This document shows, piece after piece, positions 1-4,116 of a stretch of 5,289 nt of DNA. Numbering within the stretch: position 1 is the first letter of the stretch; every line of letters begins with the position of its first letter. Origin of the DNA: Streptosporangiaceae bacterium (GTDB lineage Bacteria; Actinomycetota; Actinomycetes; Streptosporangiales; Streptosporangiaceae). Location of the stretch: assembly GCA_030040475.1 (NCBI GenBank), contig JASHTQ010000241.1, forward strand, positions 1 through 5,289, written 5' to 3'. The notes under the pieces are model-generated. The model had not been told where the DNA came from, did no database searches, and saw only the letters and a list, made by a program, of their open reading frames with translations. The position numbers and the translations under genes are program-made.

Positions 1-1299
1 GCCGACGTCACCGTCGTCGACTGCGACGGGCTCGGCGGCGCGTGCGTGCTCACCGACTGCGTGCCTTCCAAGGCGCTCATCGAGACCTCCAACGCGATGG
101 CCCTGCTCAACAGGTCCGCCGGACTCGGCATCGCGAGCGGAGGCCTGGCCACGGTCAACGCCGCCCGCCTGTACCACAGGATCACCGACCTCGCCAGGGC
201 GCAGTCCGCCGACATCGCCGCCCGGCTCGCCACCGAGGGCGTCAGGGTCATCGCCGCCGCCGGCCGCCTGGTCGGCCCGAGAACGGTGGAGGCCGCCGGC
301 GAGCAGATCGAGGCGGACGCGATCTTGATCGCGACCGGCGCGATGCCGCGGGTGCTGCCGGACGCGGAGCCCGACGGCGAGCGCATCCTCACCTGGCGCC
401 AGCTCTACGACCTGACCGAGATCCCGCGGGACCTTATCGTGGTCGGCTCGGGCGTCACCGGAGCCGAGTTCGCCGGCGGCTACCTGGCGCTCGGCTCGCG
501 GGTCACGCTCATCTCCTCCCGGGACCGGGTGCTGCCGCACGAGGACGAGGACGCGGCCAGCCTGATCGAGGACGTGTTCCGCCGCCGCGGCATGACCGTG
601 CTCGGCCACTCACGCGCCCAGGCCGTGCGCCGCGACGGAAACGGCGTGGCGGTCACGCTGGCCGACGGCCGGATCGTGACCGGCAGCCACTGCCTGCTCA
701 CGGTCGGCATGATCCCGCGGATCGAGGGCATCGGCCTGGACGAGGCGGGCGTGAAGGTCGACCAGCGCGGCTTCATCGAGGTCGACCGCGTCTCGCGCAC
801 GTCGGCGCCTGGGGTGTACGCGGCGGGGGACTGCACCGGCGTGCTGATGCTCGCCTCGGTCGCGGCGATGCAGGGCCGGATCGCGATGTGGCACTCGCTC
901 GGCGAGGCCGTCGGCCCGCTTCGGCTCGGCCACGTCGCCGCCACGATCTTCACCGACCCGGAGATCGCCACCGTCGGCGTCACCCAGCGCGCGGTCAGCG
1001 CCGGGGAGATCTCCGCCCGGGTCCAGAAGCTGCCGCTGGCCACCAACCCGCGGGCAAAGATGGCGGGCGTAACCGACGGCTTCGTCAAGCTGCTCACCAG
1101 CCCCGGCACCGGCGTGATCCTCGGCGGCGTGGTGGTGGCTCCGCGCGCCAGCGAGCTCATCCTCGCCGTCTCGATCGCCGTCGAGCAGCGCCTGACCGCC
1201 GAGCAGCTGGCGCACACCTTCGCCGTCTACCCCTCCCTTTCCGGCAGCATCACCGAAGTCGCCAGGAAGCTCATGGAGTTCACCCCAGACGCCCCCTGA
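1..1299 (+). CDS. lpdA: NAD(P)H-quinone dehydrogenase, LpdA-like flavoprotein disulfide reductase family (5' partial)
   Basis: The reading frame is open from base 1 to a TGA at 1297-1299 (432 codons), so the true start and the N-terminal FAD-binding GxGxxG are off the left edge, probably some 25-35 residues. Visible in window codon numbering: the GGACVLTDCVPSK segment with Cys15 and Cys20; an ATG-type motif (IATGAMPR) near 105-112; a second Rossmann glycine motif GSGVTG at 149-154 for NAD(P)H; the FAD-contacting GVYAAGD at 271-277; and a C-terminal dimerisation domain ending in FAVYPSLSGSITEV. In dihydrolipoamide dehydrogenases this last segment reads HPTLSE; here Tyr410 and Gly415 replace the catalytic His and Glu, as I recall for mycobacterial LpdA (Rv3303c), a quinone/dye reductase rather than a lipoamide dehydrogenase. 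Ser172-Ser173-Arg174 follow the second beta strand where NADH enzymes carry Glu, which hints at NADPH use (inference). Cytoplasmic or peripheral. It converges with the gene at 1329-1670. Confidence 0.9.
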   Translation, partial: ADVTVVDCDGLGGACVLTDCVPSKALIETSNAMALLNRSAGLGIASGGLATVNAARLYHRITDLARAQSADIAARLATEGVRVIAAAGRLVGPRTVEAAGEQIEADAILIATGAMPRVLPDAEPDGERILTWRQLYDLTEIPRDLIVVGSGVTGAEFAGGYLALGSRVTLISSRDRVLPHEDEDAASLIEDVFRRRGMTVLGHSRAQAVRRDGNGVAVTLADGRIVTGSHCLLTVGMIPRIEGIGLDEAGVKVDQRGFIEVDRVSRTSAPGVYAAGDCTGVLMLASVAAMQGRIAMWHSLGEAVGPLRLGHVAATIFTDPEIATVGVTQRAVSAGEISARVQKLPLATNPRAKMAGVTDGFVKLLTSPGTGVILGGVVVAPRASELILAVSIAVEQRLTAEQLAHTFAVYPSLSGSITEVARKLMEFTPDAP

Positions 1300-1313
1300 G
1301 CTACCGATAGCTC
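1298..1313. terminator. Small hairpin between convergent genes, possible bidirectional terminator
   Basis: GAGCTA (1298-1303), loop CCGA, TAGCTC (1308-1313) form a perfect 6-bp stem with a 4-nt loop. It starts in the stop codon of the lpdA-like gene and lies 16 nt beyond the stop of the convergent gene. There is no T-tract on either strand, so it would be at best a weak actinobacterial-type terminator. The position is more persuasive than the stem. Confidence 0.35.
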
Positions 1314-1328
1314 GTCAGCGGCCGGACC

Positions 1329-1670
1329 TCAGTGCGACGGGCGGCCTAGGTCGGGGTCGTCGGGGGCGGGCAGGCCGTTCCTGCGCAGCCGGGACACGCG
1401 GATGTCGTCGGCGTACATCGCCACGATGCCCTCGCTGCACAGCAGGAACAGGCCGGGCACCGCGATGTGGATCCACAGCGCGCCGGGCAGCAGCGCAAGC
1501 ACCGCGCATATCGGCACGGTCACGATCAGGTGCCGGGCGGCCAGCCGTCCCCGCCAGCCCGCGTCGGTCAGCTCGTGCCGAACCCACTCCCGGTTCCGTG
1601 ACGGCAGCCGGAACCCCAGCGCGAACAGCACCTGCTGCCCCACATTGGGGTCACCGGGCAGCCTGGCCAT
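1329..1670 (-). CDS. Small two-helix membrane protein, DUF5313-like
   Basis: This 113-aa protein runs from ATG (1668-1670) to TGA (1329-1331). Its pattern is a short soluble N-terminus with GFRLP...NREWVRHELTDAGWRGRLAAR (residues about 19-46), two hydrophobic segments (about 47-63 and 66-86, broken by LPGALW), and a basic tail RVSRLRRNG followed by an acidic/proline end. The WV-x-(D/E)LT-x-x-x-W-R-x-R layout before paired helices resembles DUF5313 proteins of actinobacteria; I make that match from memory. Function is unknown. The start lies 6 nt after the accA stop, and an AAGGA formed by the last accA codons (1681-1685) sits 10 nt upstream of the ATG, so translation is probably coupled to accA. 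The frame has the G/C-ending codons expected here. The overlapping plus-strand frame at 1402-1905 is a shadow. Confidence 0.75.
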   Translation of the reverse strand: MARLPGDPNVGQQVLFALGFRLPSRNREWVRHELTDAGWRGRLAARHLIVTVPICAVLALLPGALWIHIAVPGLFLLCSEGIVAMYADDIRVSRLRRNGLPAPDDPDLGRPSH

Positions 1671-1676
1671 GGCGGA

Positions 1677-3434
1677 TCAGTCCTTGAGCTCGCAGATGGC
1701 CGCGCCCGCGGTCACGGTCTGGCCCACGGTCACGGACAGGTCACTCACCACCCCGTCCTTGTGCGCGGTCAGCGGCTGCTCCATCTTCATCGCCTCAAGC
1801 ACCACGATCACCTCGCCGGCCGACACCCGCTGCCCGTCCGCCACCGCGATCTTGACGATCGTGCCCTGCATCGGGCTGATCAGCGCGTCCCCGCTGGCCC
1901 CCTGAGCAGTCCGGTGCCCGCGACCGCCACCGCGGCTTCGTTCTGGATAACTAGAAGGAGCGGCGGGGGTACGGCGGGGACCCCCGAGGTCGGCGGGCAC
2001 CACCACCTCGAGCCGCTTTCCCCCGACCTCCACCGTAATCCTCTCCCGCTCCCCGGACGAGGCGGGGGCGGCGGCGGGCTCCTGCGCAGGCATCGGAGTG
2101 GCGAACTCGGTCTCGATCCAGCGGGTGTGCACCCGCAGCGGTGCGCAGGCGAACGCCGGGTCGGCGACCACCGCGCGGTGGAAGGGGAGCACCGTGGGCA
2201 TGCCGCCGACCTCGAACTCGGCCAGCGCGCGGGCGGCCCGCTGCAGCGCCTGCTCGCGGCTGGCGCCGGTCACGATCAGCTTGGCGATCAGCGAGTCGAA
2301 CACCTGCGGCACCGTCATCCCGGCCGAATACCCGGAGTCCAGCCGGACGCCGGGACCGGACGGGGGAGACCAGGCGGTGATCGTCCCGGGCGCGGGGAGG
2401 AAGTTCCTGCCCGGGTCCTCCGCGTTGATCCGGAACTCGATCGAGTGCCCCCGCGCGGGCGGGTCGTCGTAACCGAGCGGCTCCCCGGCCGCCAGCCGGA
2501 ACATCTCCCGCACCAGGTCGATGCCCGTGACCTCCTCGCTGACCGGGTGCTCGACCTGCAGCCGGGTGTTGACCTCGAGGAAGCTGATCGTGCCGTCCTG
2601 GCCGACGAGGAACTCGCAGGTGCCGGCGCCGACGTAGCCGGCCCGGCGCAGGATGTCCTTCGAGGACCGGTAGAGCTCCTCGATCTGCGCGGCGGACAGG
2701 AACGGCGCGGGCGCCTCCTCGACCAGCTTCTGGTGCCTGCGCTGCAGCGAGCAGTCCCTGGTCGAGATCACCACCACGTGGCCGGCCGAGTCGGCGAGGC
2801 ACTGCGTCTCGACGTGCCGCGGCCGGTCCAGGTACCGCTCGACGAAGCACTCCCCGCGGCCGAAGGCCGCGGTCGCCTCGCGGACCGCCGACTCGTACAG
2901 CGAAGGAACCTCCTCCGCGCGCCACGCCACCTTCAGCCCGCGCCCGCCGCCGCCGAACGCGGCCTTGATCGCGACCGGGAAGCCGTACTCGCGCGCGAAC
3001 GCCAGCACCTCGCCGGCGTCCCCGACCGGGTCCTGCGTGCCCGGCGCGAGCGGCGCCCCTACCGCCGCCGCGATGTGCCTGGCCCGTACCTTGTCGCCGA
3101 GCGCCTCGATCGCCTCAGGCGGCGGCCCGATCCAGGTCAGGCCGGCCGCGATGACCGCGCGGGCGAAGTCGGCGTTCTCGGCGAGGAAGCCGTAGCCGGG
3201 GTGCACCGCGTCCGCGCCGGACGCCACCGCCACCTTGATGACCTTGTCGATGTCCAGGTAGGTCTCCGGGCCGGTGACGCCGGACAGCGAGTACGCCTCG
3301 TCGGCCATCCGCACGTGCAGCGCGTCCAGATCGGGCTCGGCGTAGACGGCAACGCTCGCCAGCCCGGCGTCACGGCAAGCCCGAACGATGCGCACCGCGA
3401 TCTCGCCGCGGTTCGCTATCAGGACCTTCCGCAC
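1677..3434 (-). CDS. accA: Acyl-CoA carboxylase alpha subunit: biotin carboxylase fused to biotin carboxyl carrier domain
   Basis: This 585-aa protein carboxylates its own biotin with ATP and bicarbonate and passes the carboxyl group to a separate beta subunit to make malonyl- or methylmalonyl-CoA. Domains: biotin carboxylase N-domain 1-115 ([21 protein letters not shown] at 78-87); ATP-grasp 116-315 with the glycine loop GGGGRG 161-166, HQKLVEEAP with Lys236, Cys228, and the catalytic stretch E287-N289-R291-E295 ([12 protein letters not shown]); biotin carboxylase C-domain to about 440; a linker with [17 protein letters not shown] (463-480); and the biotinyl domain 517-585 with EAMKM 547-551, biotinylated at Lys550. 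Length and order match actinobacterial AccA proteins such as M. tuberculosis AccA3. The GTG start at 3432-3434 is chosen because GGAGG (3440-3444) lies 5 nt upstream and the family begins [12 protein letters not shown]. The linker codons 492-499 are unusual (see findings). No beta or epsilon subunit gene lies in the window, so substrate preference cannot be told. Confidence 0.95.
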   Translation of the reverse strand: MRKVLIANRGEIAVRIVRACRDAGLASVAVYAEPDLDALHVRMADEAYSLSGVTGPETYLDIDKVIKVAVASGADAVHPGYGFLAENADFARAVIAAGLTWIGPPPEAIEALGDKVRARHIAAAVGAPLAPGTQDPVGDAGEVLAFAREYGFPVAIKAAFGGGGRGLKVAWRAEEVPSLYESAVREATAAFGRGECFVERYLDRPRHVETQCLADSAGHVVVISTRDCSLQRRHQKLVEEAPAPFLSAAQIEELYRSSKDILRRAGYVGAGTCEFLVGQDGTISFLEVNTRLQVEHPVSEEVTGIDLVREMFRLAAGEPLGYDDPPARGHSIEFRINAEDPGRNFLPAPGTITAWSPPSGPGVRLDSGYSAGMTVPQVFDSLIAKLIVTGASREQALQRAARALAEFEVGGMPTVLPFHRAVVADPAFACAPLRVHTRWIETEFATPMPAQEPAAAPASSGERERITVEVGGKRLEVVVPADLGGPRRTPAAPSSYPERSRGGGRGHRTAQGASGDALISPMQGTIVKIAVADGQRVSAGEVIVVLEAMKMEQPLTAHKDGVVSDLSVTVGQTVTAGAAICELKD

Positions 3435-3438
3435 GGCG

Positions 3439-3446
3439 TCCTCCCT
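3439..3446 (-). promoter_or_regulatory. Ribosome binding site of accA
   Basis: On the minus strand AGGGAGGA ends 4 nt before the GTG start at 3434; its GGAGG core leaves a 5-nt spacer. It settles the GTG as the start, since no other start with a comparable site precedes the conserved [12 protein letters not shown]. Confidence 0.75.
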
Positions 3447-3462
3447 GTCTCGACTGCGCAGG

Positions 3463-3468
3463 AGTCTA
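3463..3468 (-). promoter_or_regulatory. Possible -10 element of the accA promoter
   Basis: TAGACT on the minus strand fits the actinobacterial TANNNT -10 pattern and would place a transcript start near 3455, about 20 nt before the GTG and just ahead of the ribosome binding site. I see no convincing -35 hexamer 16-19 nt upstream (the region reads CGTGTG), so this is weak. Confidence 0.25.
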
Positions 3469-3585
3469 AATCAAGACAACCAGACCACACGGATCCCGGC
3501 GCGCGACGACCAGGGTCAGGTACCGGGCATTTCGCCGACGCGAACGATGTCCCCGGCGCCCAAGACCGGCGCCACGGTGCGGTCG

Positions 3586-3617
3586 GCCGCCCGCCGCGCC
3601 GCCCGCCGCGCCGCCCG
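3586..3617. repeat. GC-rich 12-bp tandem repeat, 2.7 copies
   Basis: GCCGCCCGCCGC occurs at 3586-3597 and 3598-3609, followed by a partial third copy GCCGCCCG at 3610-3617. It is noncoding and upstream of accA. It may vary in copy number by slippage; no function is evident. Confidence 0.7.
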
Positions 3618-3705
3618 TCCGGCTCGCCAGGGCGAACGCGAATGTCACTATCTGAGAAATTACGGCTGCGCCGTTCGCATCACGCGGCGGCCGGATCGGA
3701 TGAAT

Positions 3706-3737
3706 CATGGAAGTCATGCCGAGGCATGGCTTTCATG
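3706..3737. promoter_or_regulatory. 32-bp imperfect palindrome, possible operator or RNA hairpin
   Basis: CATGGAAGTCATGCC (3706-3720), the two bases GA, then GGCATGGCTTTCATG (3723-3737). The arms pair over 15 positions, 13 Watson-Crick and 2 G-T. CATG occurs four times, at 3706, 3715, 3725 and 3734, that is every 9-10 bp or about one helical turn. It sits in the AT-rich part of the divergent region, about 270 bp from accA and 375 bp from the sensor start. A dimeric or tetrameric regulator site is my preferred reading; as RNA it would form a long stem with a small loop. No U-tract follows directly, although GTTTTGTC begins 3 nt later. Confidence 0.55.
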
Positions 3738-3741
3738 TCCG

Positions 3742-3767
3742 TTTTGTCCTCTCAAGTTGTGACAAAA
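3742..3767. repeat. Inverted repeat TTTTGTC/GACAAAA
   Basis: TTTTGTC (3742-3748) and GACAAAA (3761-3767) are perfect 7-bp arms around a 12-nt spacer. The right arm overlaps the CRP-like site and the small palindrome TTGTGACAA (3757-3765). It starts 4 bp after the 32-bp palindrome, so the two form one compact cluster. Confidence 0.5.
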
Positions 3768-3773
3768 ACCACA
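3758..3773. promoter_or_regulatory. Possible CRP/FNR-family binding site
   Basis: TGTGA (3758-3762), six bases CAAAAA, CCACA (3769-3773) matches the CRP-family consensus TGTGA-N6-TCACA at nine of ten defined positions. Actinobacterial CRP homologues (GlxR, Rv3676, Streptomyces Crp) use this type of site. No good -10/-35 pair was found next to it, so which gene it would control is open. Confidence 0.35.
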
Positions 3774-3988
3774 TATTGCTCACGAATTCGGATGAACGAC
3801 ACCAAAACGCTCGGGGAATCGCGATGCTCCGGAGTTTGTCTCCCGCTGGACGCCCTTCCTCAACCGAAGTGTGATCTCGGGTACGTAGAGTAAACGACAT
3901 ACCGGTTGCGAGGCCGTCTGGATTGGGGCCGGGATCCCGGTGGCCGCCGGCGCTCGGCGAGCGAGTGTGCGTCAGGCCGGCGACGTTT

Positions 3989-4012
3989 CGTTACGAAGAC
4001 GTAACGGTAACG
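3989..4012. repeat. GTTACG/GTAACG inverted and direct repeats upstream of the sensor gene
   Basis: CGTTACG (3989-3995), loop AAGA, CGTAACG (4000-4006) form a perfect 7-bp stem; a further GTAACG follows at once (4007-4012). TTCGTTACGAA (3987-3997) is also an 11-bp palindrome. The cluster lies about 100-125 nt before the ATG at 4113, so it may be an operator or a leader hairpin. Confidence 0.45.
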
Positions 4013-4071
4013 CGGGCGAAGTCATCAGCTTTGCTGGGTACGTGCAGCGCACCAACGACAGGGTCCGGAAC

Positions 4072-4079
4072 GGAAGGAG
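4072..4079 (+). promoter_or_regulatory. Strong Shine-Dalgarno sequence, misplaced for the sensor start
   Basis: GGAAGGAG ends 4 nt before GTG 4084 but 33 nt before ATG 4113 and 24 nt before the in-frame GTG 4104. It can serve directly only the short leader frame at 4084-4116, which decides that frame as the likely entry point for ribosomes. Confidence 0.6.
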
Positions 4080-4083
4080 CCCA

Positions 4084-4116
4084 GTGCGCCTGATCATCTC
4101 GGGGTGTCGAGCATGA
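4084..4116 (+). CDS. Possible 10-codon leader ORF overlapping the sensor start
   Basis: GTG at 4084 opens a 10-residue frame (MRLIISGCRA) that ends with TGA at 4114-4116. The stop overlaps the ATG at 4113-4115 as ATGA, the classic arrangement for translational coupling. It has the only strong Shine-Dalgarno sequence nearby (GGAAGGAG, 4-nt spacer). It is not a recognisable peptide and has no obvious attenuator codon run. The alternative is a one-base deletion in the G run 4101-4104: one extra G would join this frame to the sensor gene as MRLIISGVSSMTVLGML, making GTG 4084 the true start. Confidence 0.4.
   Translation: MRLIISGCRA

Larger units (their letters stand above)
3435..4083. other. Divergent intergenic region between accA and the PAS sensor gene
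   Basis: About 650 nt with no gene I can support. From 3480 to 3640 it is GC-rich and holds a 12-bp tandem repeat and a GGCGCC pair (3555-3560, 3568-3573). From about 3640 to 3900 it is much richer in A+T than the coding DNA (35 G/C among the 80 bases 3701-3780) and carries a 32-bp palindrome and a CRP-like site. From 3900 to 4080 it is again GC-rich with several short palindromes, CCGGGATCCCGG (3929-3940), CGCTCGGCGAGCG (3951-3963) and GTTACG/GTAACG repeats. The open frames crossing it use codons such as TCA, CTA, TTA and AAA and do not look coding. It probably holds both divergent promoters. Confidence 0.7.

Noticed and set aside
42..1310. 422-codon plus-strand frame overlapping the lpdA-like gene
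   Set aside because: Arg-rich shadow frame; the other frame carries the conserved flavoprotein motifs from base 1 onward.
1919..1961. Resemblance of CCGCGGTGGCGG in the AccA linker to a cloning-vector polylinker
   Set aside because: The match covers only about 12 bases, the flanking bases differ, and the reading frame continues intact, so coincidence in GC-rich DNA is more likely than vector sequence.
3466..3717. 83-codon minus-strand frame upstream of accA
   Set aside because: Gly/Ala/Arg-rich product, partly a translation of the 12-bp tandem repeat; it overlaps the likely accA promoter; no supporting ribosome site.
3680..3736. 18-codon minus-strand frame (MKAMPRHDFHDSSDPAAA) with AGAGGA 10 nt upstream
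   Set aside because: Too short to judge; it is formed largely by the 32-bp palindrome, and the ribosome site spacing is long. A leader peptide is possible, but there is no independent support.
3879..3884. GGGTAC as a SigB/SigF-type -10 element (also at 4036-4041)
   Set aside because: No GTTT-like -35 element lies at the expected distance upstream of either copy.
1761..3893. 710-codon plus-strand open frame antisense to accA
   Set aside because: It mirrors the strongly GC3-biased accA, which depletes stops on the opposite strand. The translation is Arg/Gly/His-rich low complexity with no domain, and accA itself has complete catalytic motifs.
3642..3893. 84-codon frame (MSLSEKLRLRR...) in the AT-rich intergenic patch
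   Set aside because: No good ribosome binding site, codons such as TCA, CTA and TTA unlike the neighbours, and no recognisable domain.
3906..3911. TTGCGA as a -35 element for the sensor gene
   Set aside because: At 16-19 nt spacing the downstream bases are GC-rich (CCGGGA) with no TANNNT.
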